From Bdellovibrionales bacterium (GTDB lineage: Bacteria > Bdellovibrionota > Bdellovibrionia > Bdellovibrionales > UBA1609), in the NCBI GenBank assembly GCA_023299885.1, contig JALZUS010000045.1:1-54728 (forward strand): DNA of 54,728 bases, given 5' to 3'. Every line of letters begins with the position of its first letter. The stretch's first letter is position 1. This document shows, in pieces, positions 36,069 through 43,878 of this stretch. The notes below the pieces were generated by a model. That model saw nothing but the letters and a program-made list of their open reading frames with translations, was not told the origin of the DNA and made no database searches. The translations under genes and the position numbers were made by a program.

Positions 36069-36611
36069 ATGAGAGCCAAAATGCCTTTAGAATCTAGAAC
36101 CAACAAAGCTTCAAAATCGACAAAACTCCCCGCTGAGTTCTCTAACCAGATTATAGAGGTCTTTAATGAGCATTTTAAAAAACAACTTCAAGGCCAGCCA
36201 GTATTAGTGGATTCATTGCTCACAGGTAACGAAGTCGTTGTCCGCGTAGGCTATAATCCAAAGGGTATGAAACTAAGGCAGCATAACTTTGAAGTCTCTT
36301 TAGACTACGATCAAAAGCCTGCCACTAACTTAGTGAGTAGCGTGCACTTAGCTATTGATGCTTTAGCTAATATTTTACAAGAGCATATCGAAAAGCCAGA
36401 TCAAGATTTTAGCCCTACATGGACAGCTATGACTTTAGAAAAAAGAGAGTTCTTCTATAGGTATACTGCTGAAAATTCAGATCTTGAAAAGCAAGCCAAT
36501 GACTTATTAGGCATTGATGACCAAGAGCCTTTAGTTAAAATTGATGACACTGTTGAAACTGAAGAGCAGCTTCAAGAAGCTTTAAGTAAACTTGGCCTTG
36601 ATGGAGAGTAA
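36069..36611 (+). CDS. Conserved-looking cytosolic protein of unknown function
   Basis: 180 residues, or 176 if the ATG at 36081 is used. There is no signal peptide or membrane span. A mixed alpha/beta N-terminal half (SNQIIEVFNEHFKKQL, then a strand-rich VVVRVGYNPKGMKLRQHNFEVSLDY) is followed by a helix and an acidic C-terminal tail (EEQLQEALSKLGLDGE). I do not recognise the family. It is a single-gene unit divergent from miaB and ends in a strong terminator. An SD-masking hairpin directly precedes it, suggesting translational control. Confidence 0.75.
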   Translation: MRAKMPLESRTNKASKSTKLPAEFSNQIIEVFNEHFKKQLQGQPVLVDSLLTGNEVVVRVGYNPKGMKLRQHNFEVSLDYDQKPATNLVSSVHLAIDALANILQEHIEKPDQDFSPTWTAMTLEKREFFYRYTAENSDLEKQANDLLGIDDQEPLVKIDDTVETEEQLQEALSKLGLDGE

Positions 36612-36630
36612 GCTTTCTAAAGTTTAAACA

Positions 36631-36659
36631 AAAAAAGCGACTTATAAAGTCGCTTTTTT
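36631..36659. terminator. Bidirectional intrinsic terminator
   Basis: AAAAAAGCGACTT pairs perfectly with AAGTCGCTTTTTT across a 3-nt loop, with T-runs on both strands. It lies between the convergent genes at 36069-36611 and 36684-37280. Confidence 0.9.
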
Positions 36660-36683
36660 ATTTTTTTTATTACTTAAGCATAT

Positions 36684-37280
36684 TTAGTAATTATTGCTTT
36701 TACCTTTACCCGCGTCAGTTACGCCACGGATCTCTTCGATAAAGTCATTATCGTCGCTGCTATAGTCGTCATCGTTTTCAGAAATAGACTCATCAATCTC
36801 AAGCTCTCTAATAATACCCATAAAGTCTTTTTGAGTTTTTAAATCTTTAGTTAAAGCCTCTAGGTGCTTATCTGGGTAACGAGCCGTAAGCTCTTCGATA
36901 TAACCCTCTAACTTACCTTCAGATAAAATCTTTTTACGGATTTGGATGTTTTTCCACATAAGCAGGTAATGGTACCTGCAATAGCTATCTACTATGGCAG
37001 CCTGGTCACAGTCTTGTACGCGACATAATCGATTACCATCTGCATCTGTTAAAAATTGATCTGCCGGAGCCGCAGCCTCTTGAGCCACTGCTTCTTCAGT
37101 TTTTTTAGAATCTTCAGCTACTATGGCTTTAGTTGCTGCTTTTTTAGACGCAGTTTTTTTTACTACTTTTTCAGAAGCTTTCTTTGCAACTTTTTTAGTC
37201 ACTTTCTTCTTAGAAACCTTCTCGGTAGTCTTTTTTGCTACTTTTTTAGACGCTATTTTCTTAGTTTTTTTCTTTGCCAT
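36684..37280 (-). CDS. Histone-H1-like tail fused to a small Cys/His domain
   Basis: 198 residues. Residues 1-52 are almost only Lys, Ala, Thr, Ser and Val in KKV/KKA repeats, like bacterial histone H1-type DNA-binding tails. After an Ala/Glu linker, Cys86, Cys91, Cys101 and His104 (CRVQDC, YCRYHY) make a compact probable zinc site, C-x4-C-x9-C-x2-H. A basic helical segment follows (WKNIQIRKKILSEGKLEGYIEEL), then a strongly acidic region and a short basic end. I infer a nucleoid or RNA-associated protein; the combination is not a family I can name. Single gene. Confidence 0.82.
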   Translation of the reverse strand: MAKKKTKKIASKKVAKKTTEKVSKKKVTKKVAKKASEKVVKKTASKKAATKAIVAEDSKKTEEAVAQEAAAPADQFLTDADGNRLCRVQDCDQAAIVDSYCRYHYLLMWKNIQIRKKILSEGKLEGYIEELTARYPDKHLEALTKDLKTQKDFMGIIRELEIDESISENDDDYSSDDNDFIEEIRGVTDAGKGKSNNY

Positions 37281-37440
37281 AGGATAATTACAATAGCCTT
37301 TTATTAAGGACCGTCAAGGCCATTGGGCATCATTAGTAGCTTTCATATTGCCCTGCGCTCACTAGACAATACCTTATTTTTTTTGAATGATTGCTGGTGA
37401 TATATCGATCACAAATATTGACCTCTTTATAGGAGAAATT

Positions 37441-38625
37441 ATGTCTACAAAAACATTTATTATAAGCGCACAAAGAACACCCATCGGAGCTTTTCTAGGA
37501 AGCCTATCTACAGTTAAAGCCGCTCAACTTGGAAGCACAGTTATTAAAGGCGCCCTAGAGTCAGCTAATATAAAAGCTGAAAACATTGATGAATGTATTA
37601 TGGGACAAGTTCTTACTTCTGGAGAAGGGCAAGCCCCAGCAAGACAAGCTGCTTTAGGCGCAGGCCTTCCTAACTCTGCACCCTGCATGACAATCAATAA
37701 AGTTTGCGGCTCTGGATTAAAAGCAGTAATGCTTGCAACTGATTCTATAAAATTAGGCCGCACACAAATCGCTGTAGCTGGTGGACAAGAAACAATGAGC
37801 TTAGCTCCGCATTTACTTCCGAAAACACGCTCTGGATACAAAATGGGTAACGTTAGCATGATCGACAGCATGGTGCATGATGGCCTTTGGGACCCTTACA
37901 ATAATTACCATATGGGTAGTGCCGCAGAAAAATGTGCAAGCAAATACAATTTCTCAAGAGAAGCACAAGATGAGTTTGCTAAAGAAAGTTATGAGTGGGC
38001 TCAAAAAGCTCAAGCCAATGGTCACTTTAAAAACGAGATTACTGCTGTTGAAGTTAAACAGAGAAAAGCGATAGTTACTGTCGATACAGACGACGAACCA
38101 GGAAAAGCTCGCTTTGATAAAATGACAACATTAAGACCTGCTTTTGACAAAGAAGGTACAATTACTGCAGCCAATGCCAGTAAGCTTAATGATGGTGCAA
38201 GCGCTATGGTTATTGCATCAGAAGAAGCTGTTAAAAAACATAATCTTAAACCACTAGTTGAGTTTGTTGACCAAGCTCATTTTGCCCAAGAGCCAGAATG
38301 GTTTACGACAGCACCTGTTGGCGCAATGAAGAAGCTATTAAAAAACAACAATCTAACAGCTAACGATATTGACCTTTGGGAAATTAACGAAGCCTTTAGT
38401 AATGTAACAATGGCTGCTATTAAAGACCTTGAAATTGATAGATCTAAGGTGAATGTACATGGCGGAGCTGTTGCTTTAGGTCACCCTATTGGCGGGAGTG
38501 GCGCAAGAATATTAACAACTCTTATTCATGCATTAAAAACTCATAAGAAAAAACTTGGCGTTGCCTCACTTTGCATTGGTGGCGGTGAAGCTGTTGCTGT
38601 TTTAGTTAAAAATACAGAGGTATAA
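37441..38625 (+). CDS. Acetyl-CoA acetyltransferase (thiolase II)
   Basis: 394 residues from the ATG at 37441, preceded by AGGAG; the frame is open further upstream but not used. It condenses or cleaves acetoacetyl-CoA. Acyl-accepting Cys89 is in [10 protein letters not shown], His348 in [10 protein letters not shown], and Cys378 in CIGGGEA: the complete catalytic set. The NEAFS motif is also present. It is the first of three genes with the CoA-transferase subunits, so the operon interconverts acetoacetate and acetyl-CoA. Confidence 0.96.
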   Translation: MSTKTFIISAQRTPIGAFLGSLSTVKAAQLGSTVIKGALESANIKAENIDECIMGQVLTSGEGQAPARQAALGAGLPNSAPCMTINKVCGSGLKAVMLATDSIKLGRTQIAVAGGQETMSLAPHLLPKTRSGYKMGNVSMIDSMVHDGLWDPYNNYHMGSAAEKCASKYNFSREAQDEFAKESYEWAQKAQANGHFKNEITAVEVKQRKAIVTVDTDDEPGKARFDKMTTLRPAFDKEGTITAANASKLNDGASAMVIASEEAVKKHNLKPLVEFVDQAHFAQEPEWFTTAPVGAMKKLLKNNNLTANDIDLWEINEAFSNVTMAAIKDLEIDRSKVNVHGGAVALGHPIGGSGARILTTLIHALKTHKKKLGVASLCIGGGEAVAVLVKNTEV

Positions 38626-38626
38626 T

Positions 38627-39322
38627 ATGTTATCAAAAGTTTATAACAATGCCGAAGAAGCTATACGTGGAATACAAAACGGAAGCACACTTGTATTGGG
38701 TGGCTTTGGTTTATGTGGCATTCCTGAAAACTCAATTAGCGCCTTACAAAAAAGTGGCGTCAATAACCTTACCTGCGTATCTAATAATGCAGGTGTCGAT
38801 GATTTTGGTTTAGGGCTATTACTGCAAACAAAACAAATTAAAAAAATGCTTTCAAGCTATGTTGGTGAAAATGATTTGTTTGAAAAGCAATATCTCTCTG
38901 GCGAGCTAGAGGTAGAACTTGTGCCTCAAGGCACACTAGCTGAGCGCATGAGAGCTGGAGGTGCTGGAATTCCAGCCTTTTATACTCCTACAGGTGTTGG
39001 CACATTAGTGGCTAAAGACAAAGAAACTAAAGAGTTTGACGGCAAAACTTATGTCTTAGAAAAAGCTATCATAGGCGATTACGCTTTTGTAAAAGCTTGG
39101 AAGGGCGACAAGTTTGGCAATCTTGTTTTTAGAAAAACAGCACGTAACTTTAACCCTGTGTGTGCTATGGCCGGTAAAATAACAATTGCAGAGGTCGAAG
39201 AGCTTGTTGAGATTGGCGAAATAGATCCTGACCACGTGCATACGCCTGGCGTTTTTGTACAAAGAATTTTTCAAGGCTCTAATTACGAGAAACGCATAGA
39301 GCAAAAAACTGTTAGCCAGTAA
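38627..39322 (+). CDS. scoA: 3-oxoacid CoA-transferase subunit A
   Basis: 231 residues. With subunit B it transfers CoA from succinyl-CoA to acetoacetate. Landmarks are [21 protein letters not shown] and [25 protein letters not shown], typical of subunit A of SCOT-type enzymes. Start: GAGG before the ATG; only 1 nt separates it from the thiolase stop. Substrate assignment to acetoacetate rests on the adjacent thiolase; a butyrate/acetoacetate (AtoD-like) enzyme is the alternative. Confidence 0.95.
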   Translation: MLSKVYNNAEEAIRGIQNGSTLVLGGFGLCGIPENSISALQKSGVNNLTCVSNNAGVDDFGLGLLLQTKQIKKMLSSYVGENDLFEKQYLSGELEVELVPQGTLAERMRAGGAGIPAFYTPTGVGTLVAKDKETKEFDGKTYVLEKAIIGDYAFVKAWKGDKFGNLVFRKTARNFNPVCAMAGKITIAEVEELVEIGEIDPDHVHTPGVFVQRIFQGSNYEKRIEQKTVSQ

Positions 39323-39347
39323 TCGATAAGTACAAAGGATATAAACA

Positions 39348-40007
39348 ATGGCTTTAGATAGAAATCAAATTGCACAAAGAATTTCACAAGAAGTAGAAGA
39401 CGGATTTGTTGTTAACTTAGGTATAGGCATCCCTACCCTTGTAGCTAACTTTATTCCTAAAGATAAATTTGTAATGCTTCAAAGCGAAAACGGATTACTC
39501 GGCATGGGACCTTTTCCATCAGAAGCAGGTATTGATGCAGACCTCATCAACGCAGGCAAGCAAACGATCACTACCGCAGCTGGCGCTAGTTTTTTTTCAT
39601 CTGCAGATAGCTTTGCCATGATTCGCGGTGGCCACGTTAATCTTTCCGTTTTAGGCGCGATGCAAGTCGACCAAAAAGGAAGCATTGCCAATTGGATGAT
39701 TCCTGGGAAAATGGTCAAAGGCATGGGTGGAGCCATGGACTTAGTAGCCGGAGCAAGACGAGTGATTGTCGCTATGACCCATACAGATAAAAAAGGAAAC
39801 CCTAAGCTTTTATCAGAATGCAACCTGCCTCTTACTGGCATTAATTGCGTTAACCGCATTGTTACTAATATGGCTGTAATGGAAGTCACAACAAAAGGCT
39901 TTGAGCTTATAGAGCTAGCTCCCGGAGTTACCGAGGCTGAAGTTATAGAAGCCACAGGCGCACAGGTCATCATTAGCTCCAAGCTTAAAGAAATTAGCTT
40001 TAGCTAG
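39348..40007 (+). CDS. scoB: 3-oxoacid CoA-transferase subunit B
   Basis: 219 residues. The catalytic Glu47 is in QSENGLLGMGP, and VNLGIGIPTLVANF and IRGGHVNLSVLGAMQVD are family motifs. AAGGA precedes the ATG, 25 nt after scoA. It forms the heteromeric CoA-transferase with the preceding gene. The operon ends here; the only structure downstream is a long imperfect hairpin at 40021-40098 without a clear U-run. Confidence 0.96.
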   Translation: MALDRNQIAQRISQEVEDGFVVNLGIGIPTLVANFIPKDKFVMLQSENGLLGMGPFPSEAGIDADLINAGKQTITTAAGASFFSSADSFAMIRGGHVNLSVLGAMQVDQKGSIANWMIPGKMVKGMGGAMDLVAGARRVIVAMTHTDKKGNPKLLSECNLPLTGINCVNRIVTNMAVMEVTTKGFELIELAPGVTEAEVIEATGAQVIISSKLKEISFS

Positions 40008-40020
40008 GCCTGCCCAAAAC

Positions 40021-40098
40021 AGCCTAATAACGCAATGTTTCGCAGCCAGCTGCCTGGTACCTTTTTGCGAAGCTCTGCGTTGCATTTAGTTAGGAGCT
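40021..40098. repeat. Long imperfect palindromic element after scoB
   Basis: Left AACGCA-4 nt-TTCGCA (40029-40044) mirrors right TGCGAA-4 nt-TGCGTT (40066-40081). The outer bases AGCCTAA and TTAGTTAGGAGCT can continue the stem with bulges. The 21-nt top carries CCAGCTGCCTGG and GGTACC, both palindromic. It looks like a REP/MITE-type or structured RNA element. No second copy is seen in this window. Confidence 0.5.
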
Positions 40099-40244
40099 AT
40101 TTTGTGCTAAAGAGATCCTCACAAAGTAAGGGTAATTTTTATAATTATAGCTAATACATGGTTTGCATAAATTACTATTAAACACTCATTTGTCTTAAAA
40201 CTTAGACTTGGTGCATCAAAAGCGGTAAAAGCTAAGTAACTACA

Positions 40245-41513
40245 ATGACATACGTACTTAAACGCTATTTTGAAAAATACTCTCTAAGCTCTTCAAGGAA
40301 GATCTACGCGCTTACGTTTTTCAGACTCTTTTTAGTTATTATCCCAGTCATCATCCCCTTCTTTGAGAGCCATGGCTTAGGCATGAAAGAGATTTTCCAG
40401 CTGCAGGTTGTTTTTGGATTAACAACTGCACTTCTTGAGGTTCCTTCTGGCTATCTAGCCGATATGTTTGGCCGCAAAAACGCTATTTGTGTTGGGACAT
40501 TTATTTGTGGCCTTTCCTTTAGTTTTTTAACTACAGCTCAAGGCTATTGGGATCTTTTCTTTTATGAAATTTTAGTAGGCATTAGTGTTAGCCTTATTTC
40601 AGGCGCCGACCTTTCAATACTTTATGATTCTTTAGTGGAATGCAGAAAAACAAGAAAAAAAGCTATTTCAAATTACATGTTTTCTTTTTCTGTCTCAGAA
40701 TCTCTAGCCTCTGTTATTGGTGGCTTCTTAGTTTTAAAGTCTTTTGATTTACTACTTACTGTGCAAGCCGTTGTAGGCTGGTTTCCATTTTTAGTTGCAC
40801 TCACTTTAAAAGAACCTGTTATTGAGCGCATGAGTAAGGGCTCACATATTGAAAACACCAAGTCAGTTTTTAAATATATTTTTAAAGGAGATAAAAGCCT
40901 TCTTATTATTTTTTCTAATAATATTATTTGGGGCCTAGCTACTTTTATCGCTGTTTGGACTATACAAAAACACTGGCAACTTTCAGAGGTGCCCTTAGCC
41001 TGGTTTGGAGTTATTTGGGCCGCTTACAATATTACAGTAGGCATTGTAGGGAAAATCACGCCATACCTAGAAACTAAGTTTGGTTCTGAAAAGCTTCTCT
41101 ATGCCATTGGCATACTACCTATTGTTGGTTTTTTAAGTTTAGGTTGGCTGCAAAATTATTATGGAGTTCTATTAGGTATTTGTTTTTCTGTATCACGCGG
41201 CCTTAATAGTGTTTTACTAAAAGATGCATTTAACTGGAGAATACCTGCAAAAATGAGAGCTACAGCTAACTCTATTCAAAGTTTAGTATTTAGATTAGGG
41301 TTTGCCATAGTAGGGCCCTTTGTAGGCATTGGATTAGACCAGTATGGCTTTAAATCTACATTTACATTGCTCGCGGCCATTTACTTTGGTGTTTTCTTAT
41401 ACTCTATGGTTCCATTTATTAAAGCTGTTAAAGCTAAGCGAATAAATAACGATAGGTATATAGAGCCGTCTCCTGTTTACGAGCCTCAAAAACAAAAATC
41501 AGCTTTACTTTAA
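40245..41513 (+). CDS. Major facilitator superfamily transporter
   Basis: 422 residues with about 12 hydrophobic spans in two halves. The MFS loop 2-3 motif is visible as GYLADMFGRKNAI (about residues 75-87), and TM1 carries RLFLVIIPVIIPFFESHGLG. It is similar in style to the drug/unknown-substrate MFS group, and nothing in the sequence defines the substrate. The ribosome-binding site is weak. The 3' end overlaps the convergent lipase-like gene by 9 nt. Confidence 0.88.
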   Translation: MTYVLKRYFEKYSLSSSRKIYALTFFRLFLVIIPVIIPFFESHGLGMKEIFQLQVVFGLTTALLEVPSGYLADMFGRKNAICVGTFICGLSFSFLTTAQGYWDLFFYEILVGISVSLISGADLSILYDSLVECRKTRKKAISNYMFSFSVSESLASVIGGFLVLKSFDLLLTVQAVVGWFPFLVALTLKEPVIERMSKGSHIENTKSVFKYIFKGDKSLLIIFSNNIIWGLATFIAVWTIQKHWQLSEVPLAWFGVIWAAYNITVGIVGKITPYLETKFGSEKLLYAIGILPIVGFLSLGWLQNYYGVLLGICFSVSRGLNSVLLKDAFNWRIPAKMRATANSIQSLVFRLGFAIVGPFVGIGLDQYGFKSTFTLLAAIYFGVFLYSMVPFIKAVKAKRINNDRYIEPSPVYEPQKQKSALL

Positions 41514-42251
41514 AAATTGACCTTGCTCCACAAAGTATAATGCATTTTTTATCACTAATTTATTTTTCATTATACTTGTGTGCCCGACCTTAACCTCTAG
41601 ATGGTCAAGCATACCTTCAAGCTTAGTGCTCTCTACAGCCACCTTACCGTCATGAGGCCTATCAAAAATATAATTAAACCAAGGGTCGCTAGATTTTGTA
41701 CCCGCTATTACACCCAGCCTTACTCCCTTAGGAAGAGGTCCTAACTGGTTTACAAAGCTATCTTCGTTTGTAGTAAGCAATTGTCCTGAACGCTTATTTA
41801 AAGACTTATACCAGCCTTTATCTTTAAACCTATCAGCTACTTCACTCCCATGGTTAGGCGGGCCTAGCATAACTATGCTATCTATTAGGCCTAGCTCATG
41901 CTGGGTCAGATAATACCTCACAGCAATGCCGCCTAATGAATGAGTTATGAAGTGAATTTTCTCTGCATTTATAGCTTTACAGTAATCAACACCAGATGTG
42001 ACAGCCTCAAGCATGCCCTTTTCACCTATCGTTGAATTATAACTTTTATTATGTGTAGCATAACCTTCTTTTTTAAAGGCCTTCTCAATCTTTTTCATAG
42101 CAGAAGCCGATCGGCCCATACCATGCAAAACAACAACACACTCTGACATATCAGCAACCCTATCTGCCTTTAAATTATCTGTTGCACATGAACTCACAAA
42201 ATAAGTAGAGACAAGAAATATAACAATTAAAACAGTGCTTAAGTTTTTCAT
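41505..42251 (-). CDS. Lipase-like alpha/beta hydrolase lipoprotein
   Basis: 248 residues. The lipobox FVSSC places the acylated Cys at about 22, so it is membrane-anchored outside the cytosol. The oxyanion HG is in VVLHGMGRSA. The nucleophile elbow reads THSLGG, so the usual first Gly is Thr, as in many lipases and PGAP1-like proteins. The acid is probably in DRPHDGKVAVES and the His in VGHTSIM. GPPNHGSEVAD after the elbow matches triacylglycerol-lipase/PGAP1-type families. The substrate is unknown. It is on the same strand as pyk but 72 nt downstream. Confidence 0.85.
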   Translation of the reverse strand: MKNLSTVLIVIFLVSTYFVSSCATDNLKADRVADMSECVVVLHGMGRSASAMKKIEKAFKKEGYATHNKSYNSTIGEKGMLEAVTSGVDYCKAINAEKIHFITHSLGGIAVRYYLTQHELGLIDSIVMLGPPNHGSEVADRFKDKGWYKSLNKRSGQLLTTNEDSFVNQLGPLPKGVRLGVIAGTKSSDPWFNYIFDRPHDGKVAVESTKLEGMLDHLEVKVGHTSIMKNKLVIKNALYFVEQGQFLK

Positions 42252-42323
42252 AACCTAATCACACTAAAGACTATCGCTTACAGCAATAGGCATAATATAA
42301 TTGTAAGAAAATTTAAGTTTTTA

Positions 42324-43817
42324 TCAGCTCTCTTTTTGTTGGATTTCTTTCTGATAGCGCAAAGGAAGCTCTGCGTTGGTTAGTTTCTTGATATTATCTG
42401 AACGCAGCTCGTAAACCCTCATAGAGTTTGTTGTTGCACCAGAGGCCACCGGAAGCCCTAAAGTCATAATTACTTTTTTGCCTGGCTCAACAATGCCGTA
42501 TTCTAGTAAAATATCCTCAACCTGTGCAAACACATCTTTAGCAGAGCTATAAGGCTTAATGGCAAAAGTTTTTATACCCCAAACGAGCTCTAGCCTGTTT
42601 AGCGTTTCCATAATATGAGTGATGGCAATAATTTTTGCTTTAGGTCGCAAACTTGAAATTAACGTGGCTGTCCTGCCAGAAGTTGATAAACATATAATAG
42701 CATCAGCATCTAACTTTAAAGCCGACAAACAAGCGCTTGCACTAATGCTTTCTGCTACACTTACAAATTTTTCATCTAAAGAAATATCATAATAGTAATC
42801 ATCATCCTTTTCGACTTCGACAACAATATCATGCATAGTACGAATACTTTTAAAAGGATGAGAGCCAGAAGCTGACTCTGCAGACAACATTAAAGCATCT
42901 GAACCATCAATCACAGCGTTAGCTACATCTGTGATTTCAGCACGTGTTGGCCTTGGGTTATCAATCATACTATCTAACATTTGAGTCGCAGTAATAACTG
43001 GTTTTTTAAACTCGTTAGCCATCATAATAATACGCTTTTGTACTAGTGGCAGTCTTGTTTGACCAATTTCAATAGCCAAATCTCCCCTAGCCACCATTAC
43101 ACCATCAGATAATGCAATAATTTCTTCTAGGTTATCTAAAGCCTCATTTTGCTCTATTTTTGCAATAATCTTTGCTTTACAGCCCTTGCTTTCAATAATG
43201 CGCCTAAGCTTAATAATATCCTCGCCACGTCTTACAAAACTTAAAGCAATATAATCAACATTATTAGCAATACCAAAATCTAAATCTTCTAAATCTTTTT
43301 TTGTTAAACATTCAACAGGCAAACTAACAAAAGGTAAGTTCATCCCTTTTCTGTTTTTTAGCGTTCCACCATTAATAACTTTGGCATAAACTTTTTGGCC
43401 CTCAACCTTAGACACTACAAGCTCCATAAGCCCATCATCTAAAAGGATACGCGTGCCTTCTTTGCAAGCCTTAGGAAGCTCTGAAAAATCTGAAGGGATT
43501 TCATTCCCTTTACCTATTGTAAACTCAGGAGAAATAACAACATCTTGGCCATTTGTTAGCTCCATAGAGTCATTTTCAAATTTACCAACACGTATTTTTG
43601 GTCCCTGCAAATCCTGCATAACAGTGACCGGCGCGCGAAGCTCTAACGATAGCTTACGTATGTTTTCTATAACAGATTTATGAGTAACATGGTCGCCATG
43701 AGAAAAGTTTAAACGAGCCACATTAAGGCCAGACTCAATACATTTTTTTAAGTTGTCATAACTACAAGTGGCAGGGCCAATAGTAGCTACAATTTTAGTA
43801 CGACGTTGTGATAACAA
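42324..43817 (-). CDS. pyk: Pyruvate kinase
   Basis: 497 residues. It forms pyruvate and ATP from PEP and ADP. TKIVATIGPA and LNVARLNFSHG open the barrel; the B-domain follows. The catalytic signature is IIAKIEQNEALDNL, then MVARGDLAIEI, QKRIIMMAN and ATQMLDSM. The C-terminal allosteric domain is present. Start is TTG with GGAGG at 43827-43823. That SD can pair with GCCTCCA further upstream, so translation may be controlled. argS lies 61 nt upstream on the same strand. Confidence 0.97.
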   Translation of the reverse strand: MLSQRRTKIVATIGPATCSYDNLKKCIESGLNVARLNFSHGDHVTHKSVIENIRKLSLELRAPVTVMQDLQGPKIRVGKFENDSMELTNGQDVVISPEFTIGKGNEIPSDFSELPKACKEGTRILLDDGLMELVVSKVEGQKVYAKVINGGTLKNRKGMNLPFVSLPVECLTKKDLEDLDFGIANNVDYIALSFVRRGEDIIKLRRIIESKGCKAKIIAKIEQNEALDNLEEIIALSDGVMVARGDLAIEIGQTRLPLVQKRIIMMANEFKKPVITATQMLDSMIDNPRPTRAEITDVANAVIDGSDALMLSAESASGSHPFKSIRTMHDIVVEVEKDDDYYYDISLDEKFVSVAESISASACLSALKLDADAIICLSTSGRTATLISSLRPKAKIIAITHIMETLNRLELVWGIKTFAIKPYSSAKDVFAQVEDILLEYGIVEPGKKVIMTLGLPVASGATTNSMRVYELRSDNIKKLTNAELPLRYQKEIQQKES

Positions 43818-43821
43818 AGAG

Positions 43822-43863
43822 GCCTCCAGAAGTTAAAGAACATTAAATACCAGTATTGGAGGC
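43822..43863 (-). promoter_or_regulatory. Possible SD-sequestering stem before pyk
   Basis: On the minus strand GCCTCCA (43863-43857) pairs perfectly with TGGAGGC (43828-43822), across a 28-nt loop. The 3' arm contains the GGAGG of pyk. No U-run follows, so this is more likely a translational element than a terminator for argS. Confidence 0.5.
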
Positions 43864-43878
43864 TTGTAAACTGCTTAA

